A DNA stretch of 64,000 nt from Lachnospiraceae bacterium. Its GTDB lineage: Bacteria; Bacillota; Clostridia; Lachnospirales; Lachnospiraceae. The position numbers and the translations under genes were made by a program. Numbering within the stretch: position 1 is the first letter of the stretch; each line of letters opens with the position of its first letter. Location of the stretch: positions 1-64,000 of the forward strand of contig JAUNCZ010000002.1 of the NCBI GenBank assembly GCA_030526405.1, given 5' to 3'. The notes under the pieces are model-generated. The model searched no databases. It had not been told where the DNA came from and saw only the letters and a list, made by a program, of their open reading frames with translations. Of the stretch, positions 7,278-15,519 are shown piece by piece.

Positions 7278-8990
7278 ATGGGATTTATGACAATTGATGG
7301 CAGACAGGTTGAGTTTACCAATGAAAAAAATGTACTGTCAGTTATTCGTAAAGCAAACATTGACGTTCCGACCCTGTGTATGAAACCGGAGCTTTCCATC
7401 TTTGGAGCATGTCGTCTGTGTACAGTTGAGGACGCCAGCGGAAAGATGTTTGCATCATGTTCTGAGGAGCCTAGAGACGGAATGGTGATCAAAACCAATA
7501 CCGAGCGCCTCAGAAAATACAGAAAACTGATTATTGAGCTCCTTCTGGCAGCTCATGACAGAGATTGTACTACCTGCCAGGAGAGCGGCAGCTGTACACT
7601 TCAGAATCTTGCAAGAAGATATGGTATCACAGATGTACGTTTCAAAAACTACAAAGAGCCACTTCCTCTTGATTTCAGTTCTCCATCCATCGTGCGCGAT
7701 CCGAACAAATGTATCCTTTGCGGAAACTGTGTTCGTGAGTGTGCTGAGATCCAGGGCATCGGTGTTCTCGGCTTTGTAAACCGTGGTTCCGAGGCTACCG
7801 TTTCACCTGCATTTGACAAACCGATCGGTGAAACAGACTGTGTAAACTGTGGACAGTGTCGTCTTGTATGTCCAACAGCTGCTATTACCATTAAACACAA
7901 TCGTGAGGACGTATGGCAGGCAATCGCTGATCCAAATACCCGCGTGATCGCTCAGGTTGCTCCTGCAGTTCGTGTTGCCATCGGCAAAGAGTTCGGACTG
8001 ACAAACGGCAAGAGCGTAATGGGTAAACTGGTTGCTGCTCTTCACAGAATGGGATTTGATGAGGTTTATGATACAACCTTCTCTGCTGACCTTACCATCG
8101 TTGAGGAGACAGCTGAGTTCCTGAATCGTGTACAGAACGGTGGAAAACTGCCACTTCTTACATCCTGCTGTCCTGCATGGGTGAAATTTGTTGATGATCA
8201 GTATCCTGATTTCAGAGAGAATGTTTCCACCTGCCGTTCTCCTCAGGGAATGATGTCAGCTCTTGTAAAAGAGTATTTCCGCAAACCGGAGAATAATCCG
8301 GGTGGAAAGAATACAGTGGTTGTTTCCATCATGCCATGTACAGCTAAGAAGATGGAGGCGAATCGTCCTAACAGCTTCACAGATGGTGAGAAGGATACAG
8401 ATTTCGTTCTTACAACAACAGAGGTTGTTCAGATGATCAAGATGACAGGTGTTGATTTTGCCGGTCTTGAGGGTGAGGCTTCTGATGTTCCGTTTGGCTT
8501 TGGTTCCGGCGGCGGTGTGATCTTCGGTGTAACCGGTGGTGTTACTGAGGCTGTTATCCGTCATCTGGTGGATGGACATGACAAGGCTACTATGGATGCT
8601 GTAGCTAACTGCGGTGTTCGTGGAACTGACGGTGAGAATGAGTTTATCCGTGAGTTTACAGTACCTTACAATGGACTGGATGTTAAGATCTGCGTTGTCA
8701 GTGGACTGGGCAATGCCCGCAAGGTTATGGATGCTGTTAAGAGCGGTGAGAAAGAGTATCATCTCATCGAGGTTATGGCATGCCGTCGCGGTTGTGTAAA
8801 CGGTGGTGGACAGCCATATCTTGAGCATATCAAGTTTGTGGATGACAGAACAGATGGTATCTATCGTGCTGATGGAGTATCTGTTGTTAAGAACTGTGAT
8901 GAGAACCCAACCGTACAGTCCCTGTACGATGGATTCCTGAAGAACAGAGAGCATCACCTGCTCCACAATCCATTCTTTGCAGGAAAATAA
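7278..8990 (+). CDS. hydA: [FeFe] hydrogenase catalytic subunit
   Basis: 570 aa. An N-terminal plant-type [2Fe-2S] domain (CMKPELSIFGACRLC) is followed by a His/Cys [4Fe-4S] motif, two ferredoxin clusters (CILCGNCVRECAE, CVNCGQCRLVCP) and the H-cluster domain with all three signatures: TSCCPAWV near residue 294, MPCTAKKMEA near 352 and EVMACRRGCVNGGGQP near 496. It reduces protons to H2. The C-terminal extra [2Fe-2S] domain of the Thermotoga enzyme is missing, as in the HndD type. Maturases HydE/F/G are not in the window. Confidence 0.95.
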   Translation: MGFMTIDGRQVEFTNEKNVLSVIRKANIDVPTLCMKPELSIFGACRLCTVEDASGKMFASCSEEPRDGMVIKTNTERLRKYRKLIIELLLAAHDRDCTTCQESGSCTLQNLARRYGITDVRFKNYKEPLPLDFSSPSIVRDPNKCILCGNCVRECAEIQGIGVLGFVNRGSEATVSPAFDKPIGETDCVNCGQCRLVCPTAAITIKHNREDVWQAIADPNTRVIAQVAPAVRVAIGKEFGLTNGKSVMGKLVAALHRMGFDEVYDTTFSADLTIVEETAEFLNRVQNGGKLPLLTSCCPAWVKFVDDQYPDFRENVSTCRSPQGMMSALVKEYFRKPENNPGGKNTVVVSIMPCTAKKMEANRPNSFTDGEKDTDFVLTTTEVVQMIKMTGVDFAGLEGEASDVPFGFGSGGGVIFGVTGGVTEAVIRHLVDGHDKATMDAVANCGVRGTDGENEFIREFTVPYNGLDVKICVVSGLGNARKVMDAVKSGEKEYHLIEVMACRRGCVNGGGQPYLEHIKFVDDRTDGIYRADGVSVVKNCDENPTVQSLYDGFLKNREHHLLHNPFFAGK

Positions 8991-9075
8991 TACTTCCCGA
9001 AGAGATGGAGAATGCAGTATCAGACTGCAGATGATGAAAAGAACCAACGGAACAGAGTGATTCGTTGAAAAGTGC

Positions 9076-9105
9076 CGGATGGGGCCAGGGCCTCATCCGG
9101 TTTTT
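9076..9105 (+). terminator. Terminator of the hydrogenase operon
   Basis: CCGGATG / CATCCGG outer stem with an inner GGCC pairing and five T following. Placed 86 bases after hydA. Confidence 0.85.
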
Positions 9106-9107
9106 CG

Positions 9108-9135
9108 TTGCATTTCTTTGGAAACCCTTTATAAT
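9108..9135 (+). promoter_or_regulatory. Promoter of the homoserine dehydrogenase gene
   Basis: TTGCAT at 9108-9113, 16-base spacer, TATAAT at 9130-9135. It begins right behind the hydrogenase terminator. Confidence 0.65.
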
Positions 9136-9180
9136 GATAGATATTAAACTAAAAACAATGGTTATATGGAGAAAATACGT

Positions 9181-10467
9181 ATGAAAGAACAGATTAATGT
9201 GGCCCTTCTGGGCCTTGGTACTGTTGGTACAGGTGTATACAAAATCCTGCAGATGCAGAAGGAGGATATGATTCCGAAGCTGGGATGCACTGTTCAGGTA
9301 AAAAAGATCCTGGTAAGGAATATTGAGAAGGCGGCAAAGAAAGTGGAGGATCCATCCGTTCTCACTAATGACTGGAATTCAATTGTGAATGATCCGGATA
9401 TTGACATTGTTGTGGAGGTGATGGGAGGCCTGAATCCTGCCGGAACCTACATCAGAGAAGCACTGCAGGCGGGAAAAAATGTGGTCACTGCCAACAAGGA
9501 TCTGATTGCTGCAGAGGGTCATGAACTTCTGCAGATTGCCGGAGAACTGAAAAAAGACCTGATGTTTGAGGCTGCTGTGGCAGGTGGAATTCCGCTGATT
9601 CGTCCTCTGAAGCAGTGTCTCCAGGGAAATCATATTGAGACAGTGATGGGAATTGTCAACGGAACCACAAACTTTATCCTTACAAAGATGACCTTTGAGG
9701 GAATGGAATTCGGGGAAGCACTGGCTCTGGCACAGGAACTGGGATACGCCGAGGCAGATCCTACTGCTGACATCGAGGGACTGGATGCAGCCAGAAAGGT
9801 GGCCATCATGTCCTCTCTTGCATTCCATACCAAGGTAACCTTTGATGATGTATATACAGAGGGAATTACAAAGATTACAGCCAAGGATATCCGTTATGCC
9901 AAGGAGATGGGCTGCCGTATCAAGCTCCTTGGTGTGGCCAAGGATACTCCTGAGGGGGTAGAGGCGGCAGTATATCCGATGCTTGTGCCGGAGCAGCATC
10001 CACTGGCTTCTGTCAATGATTCCTTTAATGCGGTGTTCGTCCATGGTGACGCGGTGGATGATGCCATGTTCTACGGTCGTGGAGCAGGAGAACTGCCTAC
10101 AGGAAGTGCTATTGTAGGTGATATCTTTGATGTGGTTCGAAACATTAACTGGGACTGTACAGGAAGAATCGGCTGCACCTGCTATAAGAATCTTGCTATC
10201 AAGGATGCAAAAGAGGTGTCCAATAAGTATTATATCCGTCTGAAGTGTGAGGATCGTTTTGGTGTGCTTGCGGCTGTCACCAGCATTTTTGGCTGTCATA
10301 AGGTAAGCATTGAGCAGATGATTCAGAAGAGAAAGACCGAGAATACTGCGGAGCTGGTTGTGGTGACAGAGGCTGTTAAGGACAAACATATGAGAGCATC
10401 TCTGGAGGCAATCAGTCATCTGGAGGTTATTACAGAGATTGCTTCTGTGATCCGCGTGGCTGAATAA
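9181..10467 (+). CDS. hom: Homoserine dehydrogenase
   Basis: 428 aa, NAD(P)H-dependent reduction of aspartate semialdehyde to homoserine in threonine/methionine synthesis. Visible: GLGTVGTG at residues 11-18, the TANKDLIA catalytic-domain motif near 108, GIVNGTTNFIL near 158, GYAEADPTADIEG near 188, and a C-terminal ACT domain from about 350. I take the ATG at 9181 because GGAG lies 9 bases upstream; an in-frame ATG at 9166 overlaps that site. The partner asd gene is 27 kb away, so the pathway is not clustered here. Confidence 0.93.
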   Translation: MKEQINVALLGLGTVGTGVYKILQMQKEDMIPKLGCTVQVKKILVRNIEKAAKKVEDPSVLTNDWNSIVNDPDIDIVVEVMGGLNPAGTYIREALQAGKNVVTANKDLIAAEGHELLQIAGELKKDLMFEAAVAGGIPLIRPLKQCLQGNHIETVMGIVNGTTNFILTKMTFEGMEFGEALALAQELGYAEADPTADIEGLDAARKVAIMSSLAFHTKVTFDDVYTEGITKITAKDIRYAKEMGCRIKLLGVAKDTPEGVEAAVYPMLVPEQHPLASVNDSFNAVFVHGDAVDDAMFYGRGAGELPTGSAIVGDIFDVVRNINWDCTGRIGCTCYKNLAIKDAKEVSNKYYIRLKCEDRFGVLAAVTSIFGCHKVSIEQMIQKRKTENTAELVVVTEAVKDKHMRASLEAISHLEVITEIASVIRVAE

Positions 10468-10503
10468 GCAGCAGCGATGCTTTGAGAGAAGGAAGGACAG
10501 GAG

Positions 10504-12138
10504 ATGTTTAAAAGAAGGCATAGATTGCTGTTTGGAGCCCTGGGAATCGGGGTCTGTGTGTACGTTGTTCTTCTTCTGCTCCTGTTGTCAGCGGAGGCGG
10601 CCTCTGCTGACTCCGGGATCCATTCCATGGCGGATGCCTTCTGGTATTCTATTGTGACTCTTTCTACGGTGGGATATGGAGATATCACACCGGTGACACA
10701 TATGGGAAGAATTGTCGGTATGATTTTCCTGATTCTCTCCATGGGAATCTATCTTACCCTGATCGGAACGGCGGTGTCTGTGTTTACCAGTGAAGCGATT
10801 CCCCTGATCTATCTGGGGCTGAATAGGAAGAGGGACTGGTACTATTTTGCTGACTTTGGAAGTGAGTCCAATACTCTGGCAAGGGATATTATCCGGGAGG
10901 ATGAGGATGCCATCATCATTTTTGGTGAAAAACGATCTGAAAAAAGTGAGGAGCCGGATTATCCCTGTATCTTCCTGAATACCTCTCCCAAATTTATTGT
11001 GGAGAAAAAGAGAGGACAGGGTAGACGGGTACGTGTATTTCTGATGCAGGAAAATGACATCGGGCGAAATCCCCATGCTGTGGATCTGCACTCTCTGCCG
11101 GTGGTGGTGTATGCCAGAACCCAGAGCGGTCAGGATTCCCTGCCGGGAAATATCAATTTTTTTCATACCTATGACTGCTGTGCAAGGCATTTCTGGAGGG
11201 ATCATCCCCTGCTTTTGCAGGAGCAGCAGATTGTACTGATCGGTTTCGGGAATTATGGCAGAGCCCTGCTGAAAAGAGCTATCATGATGAATGTGCTTTG
11301 CTCTTCGCAACATGTGACTTACCATATTTTTGGTGATTCTGTGAATTTTCAGCAGGTGCACTCCCATCTGAAGGATGTGTTTTCGGTAAATCAGGAGTCG
11401 GATACCAGGGATTCTCTGATTTTTCATGAAAATTCCTGGGCGGAAAGTCATGAGGTGCTGGAGAGGGCAGACCGGGTGATCGTCTGCGATGATTCCATGG
11501 ATGAGGGGTGGCATATCTACTGGCAATTGAAACGCTACTATGTATTGACGGGTACTCTGTATCTCCGTACAAGCAGAAAGGCTGCGGGAGTGGCCTATTT
11601 TGGTACAGATGAGCAGATCTTTACAGCCAGGGAGATTCTCCGTACCACGCTGAATGAGGCTGCCATTGCGGTAAATGAGCTGTACAGAAAAACTGCAAAG
11701 GGGAAAACCCTGGAGTGGCGGGAGCTGGATGATTTTCTGAAGGAATCCAAGATTGCCCAGGCGGATCATGTGTTGATGAAGATGCGGCTTCTACTGGAGG
11801 ATAATTCCATCAATGCCATCAGTCCGGAGCTCTGTGCCAAGGCCTATTGGCGTTATCTGCAGCTGTGTCGCCATCCCCTGGCTCTGGAGGAGTACAGAAG
11901 GCTGGAGCATCTGCGGTGGCTTCGGTTTTATGCCTACAATAACTGGCATTACGGAAGGGAAAGGGATGTGCTGCGGAAGCATCATCCCATGTATGTTCCC
12001 TATGAACAGCTGACAGAGCCCCAGAAAAGGGAGAAGGATAATGCCTGGCATCTGTTGGATTCTCTTTCCGGAGAACTGCAGTTTATTGCCAGAGGCATGA
12101 AGGAAAAATACCTGATAGAGGATTTGAAAGATGAGTGA
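10504..12138 (+). CDS. Two-TM K+ channel with Rossmann (RCK-like) domains and C-terminal RyR domain
   Basis: 544 aa. Two membrane segments (residues 8-28 and 68-92) flank a pore helix and the K+ selectivity filter TVGYGD (55-60), the KcsA-like minimal pore. The long cytoplasmic part has a first nucleotide-binding-like region from about 112 and a second with IGFGNYGRALL (GxGxxG near 246). The end (about 465-530, LEHLRWLRFYAYNNWHYG, then HHPMYVPYEQL) matches the RyR repeat seen in ryanodine receptors and in some bacterial proteins. Role by inference: ligand-gated K+ conductance. It overlaps the next gene by eight bases. The ribosome site is GGAAGGACAGGAG before the ATG. Confidence 0.75.
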   Translation: MFKRRHRLLFGALGIGVCVYVVLLLLLLSAEAASADSGIHSMADAFWYSIVTLSTVGYGDITPVTHMGRIVGMIFLILSMGIYLTLIGTAVSVFTSEAIPLIYLGLNRKRDWYYFADFGSESNTLARDIIREDEDAIIIFGEKRSEKSEEPDYPCIFLNTSPKFIVEKKRGQGRRVRVFLMQENDIGRNPHAVDLHSLPVVVYARTQSGQDSLPGNINFFHTYDCCARHFWRDHPLLLQEQQIVLIGFGNYGRALLKRAIMMNVLCSSQHVTYHIFGDSVNFQQVHSHLKDVFSVNQESDTRDSLIFHENSWAESHEVLERADRVIVCDDSMDEGWHIYWQLKRYYVLTGTLYLRTSRKAAGVAYFGTDEQIFTAREILRTTLNEAAIAVNELYRKTAKGKTLEWRELDDFLKESKIAQADHVLMKMRLLLEDNSINAISPELCAKAYWRYLQLCRHPLALEEYRRLEHLRWLRFYAYNNWHYGRERDVLRKHHPMYVPYEQLTEPQKREKDNAWHLLDSLSGELQFIARGMKEKYLIEDLKDE

Positions 12139-12877
12139 ACTGTTTTTGTTGGTATATCCTGATGGGAATCAGGAAAAGGGAGCGGCTATTGCGGAAAAGC
12201 TGGATATTCCCATGGTGAGAGAGTTGAGAGAAGGGCAGGAGACCCCTCTGTTTCTGGCACTGGATCAGGAGGGCCTGTCTCTGAATGGGGATGGAATGAA
12301 AATGCGGGGAGATTTTCTGCAGATGCTTCCCAGACTGAAGCAGGGAAAGCTGCAGGGAGAGATGCTGGTGAAGGCGGCAAAGCTGAAGGGGCTGGAGTAT
12401 ACCCCTGTGGTCATTGATGCCACCGCCGGAATGGGAGAGGATTCCCTTCTGCTGGCAGCTGCCGGCTATCAGGTGCTGCTGTTTGAGAAGGATCCTGTGA
12501 TCCATGCCCTTCTTGCAGATACTCTGGAGAGGGCAAAGGGAACTTCTGAGCTTGCTGATATTGCTGGAAGAATGCAGCTGGCAGGAAATGACAGCATTGG
12601 GGCTATGGAATCGGGAGAATTGCAGGCGGATCTTGTATATCTGGATCCCATGTTTCCGGCAAGACAGAAAAGTGGTCTGATCAAGAAGAAATTTCAGCTT
12701 CTCCAGCAGCTGGAGCGTCCCTGTTCCGATGAGGAACTGCTGCTTCAGGCAGCTCTGAAGGTGCATCCAAAGCGCATCGTGATCAAGAGACCGGCCAAGG
12801 GTCCGTATCTGGCAGGGATAAAGCCCTCCTATTCCATTAATGGAAAGGCGATTCGCTACGATTGTCTGGTGCCCTGA
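12131..12877 (+). CDS. RsmJ-like 16S rRNA guanine-N2 methyltransferase
   Basis: 248 aa. The order of motifs follows RsmJ (YhiQ): a variable N-terminus, GLEYTPVVIDATAGMGEDS near residue 90 (SAM motif I), LVYLDPMFPARQKS near 172 (catalytic DPMFP), and a VIKRPAKGPYLAG element near the end. RsmJ methylates G1516 in Escherichia coli 16S rRNA. The family is best known from Proteobacteria, so activity on the same base here is inference. Start overlaps the channel gene by eight bases, suggesting coupling. Confidence 0.7.
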   Translation: MSELFLLVYPDGNQEKGAAIAEKLDIPMVRELREGQETPLFLALDQEGLSLNGDGMKMRGDFLQMLPRLKQGKLQGEMLVKAAKLKGLEYTPVVIDATAGMGEDSLLLAAAGYQVLLFEKDPVIHALLADTLERAKGTSELADIAGRMQLAGNDSIGAMESGELQADLVYLDPMFPARQKSGLIKKKFQLLQQLERPCSDEELLLQAALKVHPKRIVIKRPAKGPYLAGIKPSYSINGKAIRYDCLVP

Positions 12878-12884
12878 CTGGAAT

Positions 12885-13083
12885 CATTCAAGTGGATCCC
12901 GCGTGAAAACAGGTGGGCGATTCTGGACAGCTTCTGCTGTCACAACTATGAGAAACGCGCTTTGCCAGGTTCTCAGGTTATCGCGGCAGTCGCCAAGGTC
13001 TCGTGCAAGCACGGACTTTGGCTCAATGTTCGCGTAAATATAAAAGAGGCTGTTGCAACGGTTGTTGCAACGGCCTCTTTTTG
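12885..13083 (-). repeat. Dispersed intergenic repeat, copy B (fullest copy)
   Basis: About 200 bases filling the gap between rsmJ-like and the reverse small gene. Read on the minus strand it holds the terminator hairpin, then GAGCCAAAGTCCGTGCTTGC, a middle part with GACTGCCGCG and CTGAGAACCTGGC, GTTTCTCATAGTTGTGACAG, the palindrome CAGCAGAAGCTGTCCAGAATC, and a tail CCACTTGAATG. The other copies in the window are parts of this unit. Confidence 0.8.
13042..13083. terminator. Bidirectional terminator between convergent genes (inside repeat B)
   Basis: Stem AAGAGGCTGTTGCAAC / GTTGCAACGGCCTCTT, four-base loop, A run and T run on opposite sides. It serves the forward rsmJ-like gene and the reverse gene ending at 13111. 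Confidence 0.85.
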
Positions 13084-13110
13084 CTGCTGAGAAAAGGGAA
13101 GAATTTCCCG

Positions 13111-13479
13111 TTATGATTTTTTGTTGCTGAGAAGGGTTCCTATTGCGATTCCTGCAAACATACACAGGATCACGCACTCGAACTTGCCGGCCTGAAGCCC
13201 CAGCTCTGACAGGATACCGGAGAGGATATAACCGCCGCCAAAGCCGAAGATCATACCGTAGCCCTGGGCTGCCTTCAGAAACAGAATTTTCCTTTCCTCT
13301 TCCTGGCAGAGTTCTGTGTCAGTATCTTCCTGAGTGTCCTGTTCCGGGTGGGTGATAGCGGTTTCCGGGGTGTTCTCCTCTGGATTACTGTTGCTGTTTA
13401 CACACTCCTTCTCAGGCGGATTGTTGTTTGAGTTACCATTTGCATTCTCGTATTTTTTGTTGGTTGCTGTTGCTGTCAT
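13111..13479 (-). CDS. Small membrane protein of unknown function
   Basis: 122 aa. The first 75 residues are hydrophilic and rich in Asn, Glu and Thr (NENPEENT-like composition). The rest forms two hydrophobic segments (GYGMIFGFGGGYILSGIL and FECVILCMFAGIAIGTLL) and ends in a short basic tail. No signal peptide precedes the hydrophilic part. I start at 13479 because GGAAAGGACG lies just upstream and a strong promoter fits; a longer frame to 13605 would read through that promoter. No family recognised. Confidence 0.6.
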   Translation of the reverse strand: MTATATNKKYENANGNSNNNPPEKECVNSNSNPEENTPETAITHPEQDTQEDTDTELCQEEERKILFLKAAQGYGMIFGFGGGYILSGILSELGLQAGKFECVILCMFAGIAIGTLLSNKKS

Positions 13480-13539
13480 ATTACGCACGTCCTTTCCTTT
13501 TGGGGCCCTGCTGTCCGGTGTTCTGACCGGGATGGGATT

Positions 13540-13569
13540 ATTATACGGGAGGGGAAAATATACTGTCAA
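13540..13569 (-). promoter_or_regulatory. Strong reverse promoter for the small membrane protein gene
   Basis: On the minus strand: TTGACA (13569-13564), 18-base spacer, TATAAT (13545-13540). About 60 bases before the chosen start codon. Confidence 0.75.
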
Positions 13570-14318
13570 TAGATGGGGCGGTGAGACAGACTGCAGGAAT
13601 TGCAATGACGGGGAAAAGGATAAAATAGGATATAACTATTTGAAAAGATGTATAAATGGACAATATCTAACAAAAATACTCCTGTTTTTATAGTATAAAT
13701 GCGACATAGGTTTGCGACTTGCGTGAGCGAATACAACACTGTTAATTATTTGACTATAATAGAGCAAAAATAATGAACATTTTGGCAAAGTCAAATACAG
13801 GATGATATATATGGACTTGAAAATTCCACATATGTATTAAAAATAGGAAAAATGCTGGTTGATCAGTATGACAGGGGATGTTTGTTTGTATAAATGCGTG
13901 CTCGAACACATATAGTAAAAATGGATATATAGAGAGGGAAAAAGCATATAATGTGCACAAAATATTTAAAGAGAAAGGAATAAAGAAATGGAATGAGACG
14001 GACATATTGCACAAATGAACAATATGAAATTATCGATAACGACGAAATCAAAGAATGGGGATTGATTTTGGGCAAAATCTATGTAATCATTAAGACAGTT
14101 CTTGATGAGCGAGAAAAAAAGGAATACTGATTCACATGAGTTATTTCAGTTAAAACAGACGTGATAGTGCATTAAAATATATTTGGGGCAGTATCATCGG
14201 TCGTTGGTGATATGGACGCACACACACGAATGGATCAGAATGACTCTGGCGGATTGGAAATTCTGTTGGTATTCGGATACTCATCACAGAAACTAAGAAA
14301 GGAATGAGGTAAGAAAGT
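13570..14318. other. AT-rich 750-base gap before the sugar ABC operon
   Basis: No intact gene. The right-hand 80 bases hold the leader and ribosome site (AAAGGAATGAGG) of the binding-protein gene. The middle is markedly more AT-rich than the flanking genes and includes a decayed reading frame (separate entry). I could not place a clear promoter for the sugar operon. Confidence 0.5.
13810..14130 (+). pseudogene. Possible decayed coding remnant
   Basis: One frame reads protein-like text interrupted by three stops: YGLENSTYVLKIGKMLVDQY early and EQYEIIDNDEIKEWGLILGK near the end, finishing at a stop at 14128-14130. No ribosome site, no family recognised. Chance reading in AT-rich DNA is the alternative. 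Confidence 0.25.
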
Positions 14319-15365
14319 ATGAAGAAACGCAACAAACTCGTGGCACTGGCACTGGCATCTGCAATGGCAGCAACAATGTTTGCTGGATGTGGAAGTGAAG
14401 AGAAAAAAGAAGAGCCTACAGCTACTTCTTCAGCAGCTGCTGAGACAGCAGGAGATCAGTATGAGATCACATTTATCCTGTCTCTCCGTGATGAGTTCCT
14501 GTCAGCTCTTGAGAAGGGTGCTCAGGATAACTGCCCTGACAATGTAAAACTGACAACTCAGGATGCTCAGAATGATGCGGCAAAACAGCAGCAGATGATT
14601 GAGTCCGCAAGAAATGCAGAGAACGATGCAATCATCATCAACCTGGTTGATCCAGCATCTGCAGCATCCATGCTTGAGTCTGCAGGAGATGTTCCTGTAG
14701 TATTCGTAAACAGATATCCAACAGATGATTCTATTCTGGATCCTGAGAAATGTGTATACGTAGGATCTGACGAGATGACCTCCGGAAAATTCCAGGGTGA
14801 GTTCCTCTGTGACTACTTCAATGAGAAAGGCCAGAAGGATATCACTTATGTAATGATCCAGGGTACTCTGGGACAGACATCCACAACAAACCGTACAGCA
14901 TCTGCAATCCAGGCTCTGAAGGATGGCGGACTGAATGCCACACTGAAGGGTGCTGAGCTGGCTGGTGAGTACGATCGTGCAACAGCAATCGAGGTATTCT
15001 CTCCACTGATCTCCACCGGTGAGGTTGACTTTGACTGTGTTATCTCCAACAACGATGCCATGGCTCTGGGTGTAATCGAGGCTATGGAGCAGAAAGGAAT
15101 CGACCCTTCTGAGACACCAATCGTTGGTATCGATGCAACAGCTGACGGACGTCAGGCAATCAAGGACGGAAAACTTGCTATGTCTGTATTCCAGGATCCA
15201 AACGGACAGGGTAAAGGAGCAATCCTTGCAGCAGTTAACATGATTGAGGGTAAAGCTCTGAATGAGGGATCTTCCTTTGAGATCGCAGCAGAGAATCCAG
15301 CAATCGTATGGGTTCCATTCGAGCCTGTAACTCCTGACAATGTTGCTGATTACGACAACAGATAA
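14319..15365 (+). CDS. Sugar ABC transporter substrate-binding lipoprotein
   Basis: 348 aa. A signal peptide with lipobox FAGC puts the lipid-bearing cysteine at residue 24. A Thr/Ser/Ala/Glu-rich linker leads to a periplasmic-binding-protein type 1 fold of the ribose/galactose family (ITFILSLRDEFLSALEKGAQ, NDAIIINLVDP, VISNNDAMALGVIEAM, IVGIDATADGRQAI). It captures a sugar outside the membrane for the two following genes. A terminator-like hairpin sits between it and the ATPase gene, which should make it more abundant than the rest of the transporter. Confidence 0.88.
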   Translation: MKKRNKLVALALASAMAATMFAGCGSEEKKEEPTATSSAAAETAGDQYEITFILSLRDEFLSALEKGAQDNCPDNVKLTTQDAQNDAAKQQQMIESARNAENDAIIINLVDPASAASMLESAGDVPVVFVNRYPTDDSILDPEKCVYVGSDEMTSGKFQGEFLCDYFNEKGQKDITYVMIQGTLGQTSTTNRTASAIQALKDGGLNATLKGAELAGEYDRATAIEVFSPLISTGEVDFDCVISNNDAMALGVIEAMEQKGIDPSETPIVGIDATADGRQAIKDGKLAMSVFQDPNGQGKGAILAAVNMIEGKALNEGSSFEIAAENPAIVWVPFEPVTPDNVADYDNR

Positions 15366-15434
15366 TCAGATTTTTTCGAAAGATCATTTTACCTGGTAAC
15401 TGTCGGTAAACCTTGTATCGTAAAACGATGACTG

Positions 15435-15466
15435 GGGAGCCATTGCTCCGGCAATGGCTCCTTTTT
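15435..15466 (+). terminator. Hairpin terminator/attenuator between binding protein and ATPase genes
   Basis: GGAGCCATTGC / GCAATGGCTCC with a four-base loop and five T. Located inside the operon, so partial read-through is likely. Confidence 0.8.
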
Positions 15467-15519
15467 GATAAATCAGTTGTGTGAATGCGATACTGGAAAG
15501 AAGAAGAGGTGAGAAACTC

